64,000 nucleotides of DNA from positions 868,001-932,000 of the forward strand of contig CAVZYN010000002.1 of NCBI GenBank assembly GCA_963779515.1, read 5' to 3'. Source of the DNA: CAVZYN01 sp963779515 (GTDB lineage Bacteria > Pseudomonadota > Alphaproteobacteria > Rhizobiales > Hyphomicrobiaceae). The position numbers and the translations under genes are program-made. This document shows positions 53,561 to 61,099 of this stretch, in pieces. The notes beneath the pieces are model-generated. The model searched no databases. It had not been told where the DNA came from and saw only the letters and a program-made list of their open reading frames with translations. Position 1 is the stretch's first letter. Each line of letters begins with the position of its first letter.

Positions 53561-53652
53561 GGGCGCGGTTTAGGGCGTTGGGACGTGACCGGCAATGGAA
53601 AAGCCGCTTCCGGCGCTCGCGGCGGCGTGCGGAAGCGGGTAGATATCGGGCG

Positions 53653-54336
53653 ATGTCGAAACCATTCTCGCCCCGCCTGGAGAGTTTGCCGCCGCCGCAG
53701 CGCGCGCTGTGGGATGAGCTTGTGGAGGTGCCAAGGGCATTCACGCTGTGGGGCGGAACTGCCATCGCCTTGCATTTGGGACATCGCACGTCGGTTGATT
53801 TCGATTTCTTCAGCACAGTCCCCGTCGATCTGGACGCCGTGTTGCGCGAGGTGCCTTTCCTGCGCAAGGCGAAGATCCTGCAGCGGGAACCCAACACATT
53901 GACCTGTGCGGTTTCCCGGCGCGGGCCGTTGAAGTTGTCGTTCTTTGTTGTCCAGGGAGCGCTGAAACCGATCAAGCCGCCTCACGTGTGCGCCGGTAAC
54001 GACTTGCAGATTGCGGCCCTCATCGATCTGGCCGCAATGAAAGCAAAGGTCGTGCAGGATCGTCCCGAGGCAAAAGACTACATCGATATCGACGCCATGA
54101 TTGCATCAGGCGGGATTTCACTCGCAAAAGCGCTCAGCGCGGCCGCATTGGTGTACGGCAGCAGCTACGCGCCAATCGCGACTCTCAAGGCCTTGTCATT
54201 CTTTGACGATGGGAATCTGGCAACGTTGCCCAAGGACGCGAGGGCGCGGCTGGTCGCGGCGGTGCGGGCCGTGGATCTCGGGCGGTTGCCGAAGATCGCA
54301 CGCTCGGTTGGCCGCAAGCCGGGGCAACGCAAATGA
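53653..54336 (+). CDS. AbiEii-like nucleotidyltransferase (candidate toxin)
   Basis: A 227-residue protein of the nucleotidyltransferase AbiEii/toxin superfamily. The catalytic loop FTLWGGTAIALHLGHRTSVD followed by FDFFS carries the GG...DxDF signature of the fold; a further block is LIDLAAMKAKVVQDRPEAKD with YIDIDAMI. AbiEii toxins modify tRNA by adding nucleotides and are held in check by a partner. ATG 53653 starts MSKPFSPRLESLPPPQ. The next gene overlaps by 4 bases (ATGA). The pair sits between divergent epmB and the opposing epmA. Confidence 0.85.
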   Translation: MSKPFSPRLESLPPPQRALWDELVEVPRAFTLWGGTAIALHLGHRTSVDFDFFSTVPVDLDAVLREVPFLRKAKILQREPNTLTCAVSRRGPLKLSFFVVQGALKPIKPPHVCAGNDLQIAALIDLAAMKAKVVQDRPEAKDYIDIDAMIASGGISLAKALSAAALVYGSSYAPIATLKALSFFDDGNLATLPKDARARLVAAVRAVDLGRLPKIARSVGRKPGQRK

Positions 54337-54674
54337 TCAAACTCACCCCGACACCAGAGCTGCTGAAGCTCGCCCGGCGTGTGATCTGGTTCGAGCCGCC
54401 GAAAGTCGCGTTGACTGATCCGGTGCGGTTCATGGCCTATGCGATGCGTTACGCGACGGCGGAGGACATGGGCGTGCTGCTGCGGCGCATCGGTGAGGAT
54501 GGATTGCGCGAGGCGCTTGATCGAGCGCCAGCCGGCATCATTGATCCGAGGTCGTGGGCCTATTGGAACGTGATGATTGGCCGCTATCCCGCGCCGCCAA
54601 TGCCGATGCGTACCGTTATGCGACCGGCGTCCAGATCACTTGATCGACGGTCGCGGCGCCGGTCGCGAGCATGA
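54333..54674 (+). CDS. Partner protein of the AbiEii-like gene (candidate antitoxin)
   Basis: A 113-residue protein coupled to the nucleotidyltransferase gene by an ATGA overlap. It reads LTPTPELLKLARRVIWFEPP, DPVRFMAYAMRYATAEDMGV, then GEDGLREALDRAPAGIIDPR and SWAYWNVMIGRYPAPPMPMR. I recognise the recurring pattern of such short helical proteins next to AbiEii-family genes but no named domain. The last 20 residues are Arg/Ser-rich and are encoded antisense to the 3' end of epmA (overlap 54616-54674), so the original stop codon may have been lost. Confidence 0.72.
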   Translation: MIKLTPTPELLKLARRVIWFEPPKVALTDPVRFMAYAMRYATAEDMGVLLRRIGEDGLREALDRAPAGIIDPRSWAYWNVMIGRYPAPPMPMRTVMRPASRSLDRRSRRRSRA

Positions 54675-55653
54675 CGAGGCGGTCGAAGCCGAGGGCGCAG
54701 CCGGATGCTTGCGGCATGTGGGCGAGGGCTGCGAGAAAATCTTCATCGATCGGATAGCGCTCGCCGTAGATGCGTTGTTTCTCCGCCATCTCGGCTTCGA
54801 AGCGGCGGCGCTGTTCGGCGGCGTCCGTCAATTCGCCGAAGGCGTTGGCGAGCTCGACGCCGCAGACATAGAGTTCGAAGCGCTCGGCGACGCGCGGGTC
54901 GTGCGCGGTGGGGCGGGCGAGGGCGGCCTCGTGTGTCGGATATTGACAGAGGATCTCGGGCCGATAGAGGCCGAGGTAGGGTTCGATCCGCTCGGCGAGG
55001 ATACGGCTGAAGAGGTCGGACCAGGTGTCATCGGCGGCGACACGTACGCCGATCCGCGCCGTCTCCCGCCGCATGGCTGATAGATCGACGTTGGGCCCAT
55101 CGAAGCAATCGTCGAGTTGGATTTCCGCAAACTGAAGGAAGGCCTGGTGGAGGGTCGTCCAGTCGTACGGTTTTGCGATCTCGCAGGTCTTTTCGCGAAA
55201 CTGCCACGTCCAGCGCTGCGTGGTCGCCGCCGCGATCTTCAGGAGTTGGTCGCAATCCGCCATCAATGTTTCGTAGGGCTCGCCCGCACGGTACCACTCG
55301 AGCATCGTGAATTCAGGCGCATGCAGGGGTCCGCGCTCGCCATTGCGGAACACCGGCGCGAACGTGAAAATCTTGGATTCGCCTGCCGCAAGAAGTTTCT
55401 TGCAGGCGAACTCGGGCGAGGTGTGGAGGTAGTAGGGCTGCGCCGCGCCAGCCTCGCTCCGGAACTCGGTTTTGAAGGCGTGCAGATGCGCCTCGTTGCC
55501 GGGCGAGACTTGCAGGCACGCGGTCTCGACCTCGAGAAACCCTTGCTTCTCGAACCAACGGCGGATGGCGGATTTGATGCGCCCGCGCTCCAAGAGGAAC
55601 GGGCGGCGGTCGGCGTGCTTGTCGGAATGCCACCAAGGGCGCGGCGCGGACAT
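54616..55653 (-). CDS. epmA: EF-P-lysine lysyltransferase EpmA (GenX/PoxA)
   Basis: A 345-residue class-II lysyl-tRNA-synthetase paralogue lacking the anticodon domain; it attaches (R)-beta-lysine to a Lys of EF-P. Motif 2 region VFRNGERGPLHAPEFTMLEW, FEKQGFLEVETACLQVSPGN, and motif 3 with GVELANAFGELTDAAEQRRR and SGCALGFDRLVMLATGA. ATG 55653 (MSAPRPWWHSDKHADRRP) gives normal length; the open frame extends to 55944 under the efp start. It is divergent from efp and acts with EpmB at 52523-53560. Confidence 0.95.
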   Translation of the reverse strand: MSAPRPWWHSDKHADRRPFLLERGRIKSAIRRWFEKQGFLEVETACLQVSPGNEAHLHAFKTEFRSEAGAAQPYYLHTSPEFACKKLLAAGESKIFTFAPVFRNGERGPLHAPEFTMLEWYRAGEPYETLMADCDQLLKIAAATTQRWTWQFREKTCEIAKPYDWTTLHQAFLQFAEIQLDDCFDGPNVDLSAMRRETARIGVRVAADDTWSDLFSRILAERIEPYLGLYRPEILCQYPTHEAALARPTAHDPRVAERFELYVCGVELANAFGELTDAAEQRRRFEAEMAEKQRIYGERYPIDEDFLAALAHMPQASGCALGFDRLVMLATGAATVDQVIWTPVA

Positions 55654-55810
55654 CGAGTAGGCTTTAACCTCGTGCTTGGACTTTTCGGGAGAAGCAGCTA
55701 GAAAGCGGCAACTCTTTCCGCGCCAGCCCAATTGAACCGGGTTTTTAGGACCTGGCTTGCCACTAGGCTGGGCGCTGCAACCTCTTGAAATTCGACGGAG
55801 AACGACCGTG

Positions 55811-56377
55811 GTGAAGGTTATCGCAAGCGAAGTGCGCAAAGGCAACGTTCTCGATATCAGCGGCCAACTGTGCACGGTCATGAAAGCCGAGAGCATCCGG
55901 CCGGGCAAGGGCACGCCGACGACGCACATCGATATGCGGCGCATCTCGGACGGCGTGAAGATCGTCGAAAGCTATCGCACGACGGAATTGGTCGAACGCG
56001 TGTTCCTCGATGAGAAGACTTACAATTATCTCTACGAAGACGACATGGGCTTCAACTTCATGGAGCCCGAGAATTTCGAGCAGATCTCCATCAACAAGGA
56101 CCTGCTTGGCGATCAGGCGCAGTGGCTGCAGGAGAACATGAAGTGCTCGGTGATGCTGTTCGAGGGCAATCCCGTGTCGATCGAGCTGCCAGCGAAAGTG
56201 ACGCTCGAGATCGTCGATGCCGAGCCCGTGGTGAAGGGTCAGACGGCGTCCTCATCCTACAAGCCAGCGAAGCTGTCGAACGGCGCTCGCGTGATGGTGC
56301 CGCCGCACATCGGCACGGGCACGCGCGTGATCGTCATGACAGCGGACGGTAGCTACGTCGAGCGCGCGAAGGATTGA
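55811..56377 (+). CDS. efp: Translation elongation factor P
   Basis: A 188-residue three-domain factor that relieves ribosome stalling at polyproline stretches. Domain I ends in the modified loop ESIRPGKGTPTTHIDMRRIS, whose Lys is the target of EpmA/EpmB. Domain III ends KLSNGARVMVPPHIGTGTRV and TADGSYVERAKD. Start: GTG 55811 gives MKVIASEVRKGNVLD at family length; GTG 55808 would add one residue. GGAGA lies upstream. Convergent with the Uma2 gene, 2 bases apart. Confidence 0.97.
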   Translation: MKVIASEVRKGNVLDISGQLCTVMKAESIRPGKGTPTTHIDMRRISDGVKIVESYRTTELVERVFLDEKTYNYLYEDDMGFNFMEPENFEQISINKDLLGDQAQWLQENMKCSVMLFEGNPVSIELPAKVTLEIVDAEPVVKGQTASSSYKPAKLSNGARVMVPPHIGTGTRVIVMTADGSYVERAKD

Positions 56378-56379
56378 GA

Positions 56380-56976
56380 TTATCTCAGATCGAGATCGGC
56401 GAGGCGCACCGCGAGGCCGGCGTGCTGCGCCGGGATCAGCATATCCGTTGGCGCGTGATCGGTGATCTGGCCGAACCCGTCGGCTGCGGGCGCGCGATGA
56501 ATGCGCGTCGTGCATTTCACGGCGTCGATCACCCAGTAGTCGGTCAATCCTAGTCCGGCATAGATCTTCGCCTTGCGGCCAAGATCGTAAGCGAGGCTCG
56601 AATCCGAAATCTCGACCAGCAGCGAGATGACGGCAGGCTTCAGGTCCTTGATCGGGATCGCGCGTGGCCAGAACACGAAGTCGGGCTCGAGGAAATCTTT
56701 CTCGCTGGTCCGCAGCGTCGTCTCGGTAATGGTCGTCGTCTTGGTCCCGACAACTTTCGGTATCCAGAATTCCAGAAGAGAGACTTTTAGAACCTCGTGA
56801 TGATTTCCCTTGGGTGACATCGGCACCACCTCTCCACCGATCAGCTCGAAGCGCTCGTCCTCGAGCAGGATGCCGGCGGCAACCATCTGTTCGATCTCTT
56901 CGACGGTCCAGGCGCGGCGCGGCATGCCTTCGGCGGCCTGGGTCGTCGCGCGCTGTTTGGGGACGTAAATGTTCAT
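56380..56976 (-). CDS. Uma2-family endonuclease-like protein (DUF820)
   Basis: A 198-residue PD-(D/E)XK-fold protein. N-terminal RAWTVEEIEQMVAAGILLED then ERFELIGGEVVPMSPKGNHH; catalytic core EPDFVFWPRAIPI and VISLLVEISDSSLAYDLGRK, then AKIYAGLGLTDYWVID. The Asp/Glu/Lys triad is intact in E-PD, VEI and the following K. Best known from large cyanobacterial families; the function in proteobacteria is unknown and a restriction or TA-like role is speculative. ATG 56976. Confidence 0.92.
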   Translation of the reverse strand: MNIYVPKQRATTQAAEGMPRRAWTVEEIEQMVAAGILLEDERFELIGGEVVPMSPKGNHHEVLKVSLLEFWIPKVVGTKTTTITETTLRTSEKDFLEPDFVFWPRAIPIKDLKPAVISLLVEISDSSLAYDLGRKAKIYAGLGLTDYWVIDAVKCTTRIHRAPAADGFGQITDHAPTDMLIPAQHAGLAVRLADLDLR

Positions 56977-57123
56977 AGATAAAATCTATCACAAGACCAG
57001 CGGCGGCCCAAGCCTCAGTCGCGCCGAAAGGCATGCCAGACCTGCGGACCGGCCGGTGAACTGACGCTTTGGCGGCTTCCGAATTCGCGCTAGCCTCAGG
57101 GTATAAACCGTGAGGACCATCGC

Positions 57124-57813
57124 ATGCTGCAAGATCCGCCGATCCTGACCATCAAGCGCACGTGGGACCGCCCGGACCCGAAGCTGGTTGCCAAACTCAA
57201 GGGCGCGCAGACCGGACACCTCGTCGATGCCATGAATGGGCGCGGGGCGATGGATCATCGCGTCAAGCCGGTCGATCCGAAGAACGCGCACTTCTGCGGC
57301 GTCGCGCTGACCTGCCAACCTGGCCCTGACGACAATCTCGCGATCATCGGCGCGCTGGTGCTGGCGAATAAGGGCGACGTCATCGTCGCCGCGGGCGAGG
57401 GCTTCGAGCGCTCAGCCGTGATCGGCGACAACGTCTGCATGATGGCGAAGAATGCCGGCTGTGCCGCGCTGGTGACGGATACGATGGCGCGCGATCTCGA
57501 CGGCATTGTCGAGGCGGGACTGCCGATGTTTGCCCGCGGCATCACGCCGAACTCGTGCGTGAAGACGGGGCCGGGCAAGATCGGCCTGCCGATCGTGTGC
57601 GGGGGCGTCGCGGTCCATCCTGGCGACGTCGTGGTGGGGGATCGCGATGGCGTGGTGGTCGTGCCGCAGGCGGAGCTAAAGGCTGTGGTCGCCGCGCTCG
57701 ATGAGATTCGCAAGGCCGAAGTGGCCGTGCAGACCAAGATCCGCGCCGGCATGAAGTACATGGACAGTATCGCGGCACTGCTGAAATCGGATAAGGTTCA
57801 GTATCTCGACTGA
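57124..57813 (+). CDS. RraA-family lyase (HMG aldolase/decarboxylase-like), copy 1
   Basis: A 229-residue RraA-like protein. Core: AQTGHLVDAMNGRGAMDHRV, GVALTCQPGPDDNLAIIGAL, GDNVCMMAKNAGCAALVTDT with DLDGIVEAGLPMFARGITPN, and GGVAVHPGDVVVGDRDGVVV. The metal site G-x20-R-D is represented by TMARDLDG. Such enzymes cleave 4-hydroxy-4-methyl-2-oxoglutarate or decarboxylate oxaloacetate in aromatic-acid catabolism; others are uncharacterised. Ribosome site GAGG before ATG 57124. The TRAP permease follows within 80 bases. Confidence 0.93.
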   Translation: MLQDPPILTIKRTWDRPDPKLVAKLKGAQTGHLVDAMNGRGAMDHRVKPVDPKNAHFCGVALTCQPGPDDNLAIIGALVLANKGDVIVAAGEGFERSAVIGDNVCMMAKNAGCAALVTDTMARDLDGIVEAGLPMFARGITPNSCVKTGPGKIGLPIVCGGVAVHPGDVVVGDRDGVVVVPQAELKAVVAALDEIRKAEVAVQTKIRAGMKYMDSIAALLKSDKVQYLD

Positions 57814-57862
57814 GAGCAGACCAACAAACCAAAAAACTCAATATAGGGCGGGGGACACCACA

Positions 57863-57895
57863 ATGCAGCGCATGATCGACAAGGCGCGCCTATGA
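57863..57895 (+). CDS. Ten-residue leader-like ORF coupled to the TRAP permease
   Basis: ATG 57863 encodes MQRMIDKARL and stops at TGA 57893-57895, overlapping the permease ATG 57892 by four bases (ATGA). GGGGGA lies 10 bases upstream, while the permease itself has no ribosome site of its own. It could be a coupling leader peptide or the remnant of a deleted small-permease gene. Too short for any firm claim. Confidence 0.35.
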   Translation: MQRMIDKARL

Positions 57896-59211
57896 CCGGC
57901 AGTATTCTCTCGCCGGGGATGGCTGCGGCTATCCTGTTCGGGATGTTTTTTCTGCTTATGTTTCTTAGGGTGCCTGTCGCGTTCGCGCTGGGGCTCGCGT
58001 GTTTGCCGATCCTGATCATCGAACCGCGGCTCGACTCGGTGACGCTGATGCAGGAGACGTTCAACGCCTACAATTCGTTCATTCTGCTGGCGGTGCCGTT
58101 CTTCCTACTGACGGCGAACCTGATGAATGTCGGCGGCATCACCGACCGGCTGATGACGCTGTCGCGGACCATGGTCGGGCATTTTCCGGGCGGGCTCGCG
58201 CAGATCAACGTCGTGCTGTCGATTTTCTTTGCCGGCATCTCGGGCTCGTCGACGGCGGACGCGGCGAGCCAATCCAAGATCTTCATCGAGGCGCAAACGA
58301 AGGAAGGCTACGATCTTTCGTTCTCGGTTGCCATCACGGCGGTCTCCGCGGTGCTCGCGGTGATCATCCCGCCGTCGATTTTGATGATCATTTGGGGTGG
58401 AATTCTCACTACCTCGATCGGCGCGCTGTTTCTCGCCGGTATTGTGCCAGGCATCCTAATTGGCCTCGCGCAGATGGGGACGGTGCATGTCTATGCGGTG
58501 AAGCGCGGGTATCCGACCTATCCGAAGGCTGCGTGGCGCGAGTTCATCTGCGCGTGCGCAAAGTCGTTTCTGGCGCTGATGACGCCGGGCATCATTATCG
58601 GCGGCAAAATCTTCGGCTGGTTCACAGCGACGGAGTCGGCGGCGATCGCGGTGCTCTACGCGGCGTTTCTCTCGATCTTCTGGTATCGCGAGATGACGCG
58701 CGAGCAGTTCTATACCGCGCTCTTGGATACGGGCAAACTCGCCGGTGTCGCATTGTTCTGCGTCGGCACCGCAAGCTGCTTTGGCTGGTTGCTCGCCTAT
58801 TACAAGATCCCGCAAGCGATCCTCGCTGGCGTCCAATCCTGGGGGCTCGGGTTCTACGGCACCGGGTTCTTCGTCGCTTTCGTCTTCCTGGTGGTCGGTT
58901 GCTTTCTCGATGCGATCCCCGCCATCATCATCTGCGCGCCAATCCTGGAGCCGCTGGCCAAGGCAGCGTCGATGGATCCCGTGCACTTCGCGATGATCGG
59001 GATCGTGTCGCTGGCCTTCGAACTCGTCACTCCGCCGTATGGGCTCTGTCTGCTGGTCGCGTGTTCGGTGGCGGGAATTCGAATACGTGACGCAATTAAA
59101 GACACGATGATCATGCTGGTGCCGATGCTGGTCGTGCTCGGGATGGTGATCGTATGGCCGAAGGTGTCGCTGTTCCTGCCGGGTCTGATTTCGCCGGAGT
59201 TCTTGCGGTGA
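57892..59211 (+). CDS. TRAP transporter large permease (DctM)
   Basis: A 439-residue integral membrane protein of the DctM family with about 12 hydrophobic helices: MAAAILFGMFFLLMFLRVPV at the start, the family motif GGLAQINVVLSIFFAGISGS with STADAASQSKI, VSAVLAVIIPPSILMIIWGG, and GCFLDAIPAIIICAPILEPL. DctM carries the Na+-coupled transport path for carboxylate-type substrates delivered by a DctP receptor and usually needs the small DctQ subunit. Neither dctP nor dctQ is found here. It lies between RraA and SDR genes, so uptake of an acid degraded by these enzymes is a reasonable inference. Confidence 0.94.
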   Translation: MTGSILSPGMAAAILFGMFFLLMFLRVPVAFALGLACLPILIIEPRLDSVTLMQETFNAYNSFILLAVPFFLLTANLMNVGGITDRLMTLSRTMVGHFPGGLAQINVVLSIFFAGISGSSTADAASQSKIFIEAQTKEGYDLSFSVAITAVSAVLAVIIPPSILMIIWGGILTTSIGALFLAGIVPGILIGLAQMGTVHVYAVKRGYPTYPKAAWREFICACAKSFLALMTPGIIIGGKIFGWFTATESAAIAVLYAAFLSIFWYREMTREQFYTALLDTGKLAGVALFCVGTASCFGWLLAYYKIPQAILAGVQSWGLGFYGTGFFVAFVFLVVGCFLDAIPAIIICAPILEPLAKAASMDPVHFAMIGIVSLAFELVTPPYGLCLLVACSVAGIRIRDAIKDTMIMLVPMLVVLGMVIVWPKVSLFLPGLISPEFLR

Positions 59212-59226
59212 GAGGAGTAGGTTGGA

Positions 59227-59382
59227 GTAGGTTGGGTTAGCGTGACCACGTGCGACACGTTATGCTCCGGCGCTGCGCCACGCGTAATCCAACGGTTTCA
59301 GGATGGTGGATGATGTTGGGTTACGCGCAGATCGACAGCAGCGAACATTCTCGAAAAGGCTGCCCGCGCTAACCCAACCTAC
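59227..59382. repeat. Nested palindromic element (GTTGGGTTA family), complete copy A
   Basis: 156 bp. Perfect 16-base outer arms GTAGGTTGGGTTAGCG (59227-59242) and CGCTAACCCAACCTAC (59367-59382); inner arms CGCGTAATCCAAC (59281-59293) and GTTGGGTTACGCG (59315-59327), one mismatch. It begins 16 bases after the permease stop and ends 17 bases before the SDR start. Confidence 0.93.
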
Positions 59383-59398
59383 AAGTGGAGTCTCTAAA

Positions 59399-60182
59399 AT
59401 GTCCTCGAAGAAAATTGCGGTCGTGACGGGCGGGGCGAGTGGTATCGGGCAGGCGACGGCGACGCGTTTGGCGCGCGATGGGTATCAGATCGCGATCCTC
59501 GACCTCAACGATAAGGACGGCGAGGCGACGGCCAAGACGATCGGCAGTGGCGCGAAGTACTATCACTGCGATGTCGCCGGATGCGAAGGCCGTCGAGACA
59601 GTAGCAGCCGCCGTCGCGCGCGATCTCGGGCCTGCCGATGTGCTCGTCAGCGCCGCCGGCATCATCCCGAATACCGAATCCGTTCTCGAGATGGACATGG
59701 CGGCGCACGACCGCATGTGGAAGGTCAACTATAGCGGCACGCTGCATGTCTGCCAGACCTTCGGGCGGCAGATGGCGGCGCGCAAGCGCGGTGCGATCGT
59801 CACGCTCGGCTCGATCAACAGCAAGCTGCCGTTGCCGATACCGGCCTATAACATGGGCAAGGCGGCGGTCGAGCGGCTGACGCAGCTGCTCGCCATGGAG
59901 CTCGGGCGGCATGGCGTGCGCGTCAACAGCGTTGGGCCGACCTATGTGATGACGCCGCCGCTCAAGGCCAAGGTCGACGCGGGCGAGCGCGATCTGAAGA
60001 AGATCATGGCGGTGCACGCGCTGCCGTATCTGCCTGAACCAAAGGATATCGCCGACGCTATCGCGTTCCTCGCCTCGGATCAGGCGCGGGCGATCACGGG
60101 CGTGTTGCTTCCGGTCGATTGCGGCTGGTGCTCCGGCGTCAGCTACATGTCGTATGCCGGCGGTGTGCCGTGGAAGGATTGA
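59399..60182 (+). pseudogene. Short-chain dehydrogenase/reductase, one frameshift
   Basis: About 260 residues in two frames. The first has the NAD-binding MSSKKIAVVTGGASGIGQAT and AILDLNDKDGEATAKTIGSG then YYHCDVA. One extra G in GCCGGATGCG near 59582 shifts the frame, and the second continues DAKAVETVAAAVARDLGPAD and VLVSAAGIIPNTES. Catalytic Ser is in LGSINSKLPLPIP, and Tyr and Lys in AYNMGKAA; the C-terminus is GVLLPVDCGWCSGVSYMS. It reduces or oxidises an alcohol/ketone with NAD(P). ATG 59399; GGAG lies just upstream at the edge of the palindromic element. Confidence 0.88.
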
Positions 60183-60216
60183 GCAACTGGCAAGCCAGAT
60201 AGGAAAGGATGATGCC

Positions 60217-61071
60217 ATGGCGACTGTGCGTCCGCTCTCCGATGTTCTCGGGGCCGAGGTGTCGGGCCTCGATCTCAACACGCTCGACGACGCGGGCTTC
60301 AAGACGATCGAGACTGCGCTGCATGACCATCTGGTGGTGATTTTGCCCGGCCAGACGGTGACGCCTGAGAAGTTCGTTGCGTTCTCCAAACGCTTCGGCA
60401 AGCCTGAGCCGCATGTGATTGACCAGTTCCATCACAAGGCCGACCCGAACATCCTCATTCTGTCGAACCGCAAGAACGATCAGGGCGAGCCCATCGGACT
60501 CGCGGACGGCGGCACCTACTTTCATACCGACTACAGCTATCTCGATGTGCCGGCGCGCTGCACGATGCTGTTTGCGATCGAAATCCCGGGCGGGGACGCT
60601 GGCACCACGTTCGCCAACCAGCGCAAGGCCTATGACGATCTGCCGGCGGCGGCGAAGGCGAAGATCGACGGGCTCATATGCCGGCATCACTATGGCAATC
60701 GCGATGTGCCGGAGAACGCCGCGCGCACGGCGGCGTCCACGCTCTCCGACGATCAGAAAAGGCGCGTCGACTGGGTGCGCCATCCGCTGGTGCGCAAGCA
60801 TCCGTATACGGGCCGGCCGTCGCTCTATGCGGTGTCGGGCTCGTCCTATGGGATCGAGGGAATGGACGACAAATCCGCGGTGGCCTTGCTCGATGATCTG
60901 AAGCAGCAGTCGACCGGCAAAAAGTACTGCTATACGCCGGTCTACAAGCCGGGCGACGTCGTTATCTGGGACAATTGCGCGCTGCTGCATTCCGCCCCCT
61001 TGATCGATCCCAATCGTCCGCGCACGTTGTGGCGCATCACGGTGAAGGACAAGGGCCCGACCATCCAATAA
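60217..61071 (+). CDS. TauD/TfdA-family Fe(II)/2-oxoglutarate dioxygenase
   Basis: A 284-residue non-haem iron dioxygenase. Metal-binding HxD in GGTYFHTDYSYLD, distal His in DNCALLHSAPLIDP, and the 2-oxoglutarate-binding Arg in NRPRTLWRITVK. N-terminal TVRPLSDVLGAEVSGLDLNT and LHDHLVVILPGQTVTPEKFV are typical. Relatives open or hydroxylate taurine, 2,4-D and similar compounds; the substrate here is unknown. ATG 60217 lies 35 bases after the SDR, in the same direction, so these are likely one operon with the next gene. Confidence 0.94.
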   Translation: MATVRPLSDVLGAEVSGLDLNTLDDAGFKTIETALHDHLVVILPGQTVTPEKFVAFSKRFGKPEPHVIDQFHHKADPNILILSNRKNDQGEPIGLADGGTYFHTDYSYLDVPARCTMLFAIEIPGGDAGTTFANQRKAYDDLPAAAKAKIDGLICRHHYGNRDVPENAARTAASTLSDDQKRRVDWVRHPLVRKHPYTGRPSLYAVSGSSYGIEGMDDKSAVALLDDLKQQSTGKKYCYTPVYKPGDVVIWDNCALLHSAPLIDPNRPRTLWRITVKDKGPTIQ

Positions 61072-61099
61072 GGGTGGCGTTCGCGGGCCGGGAGCGCGC

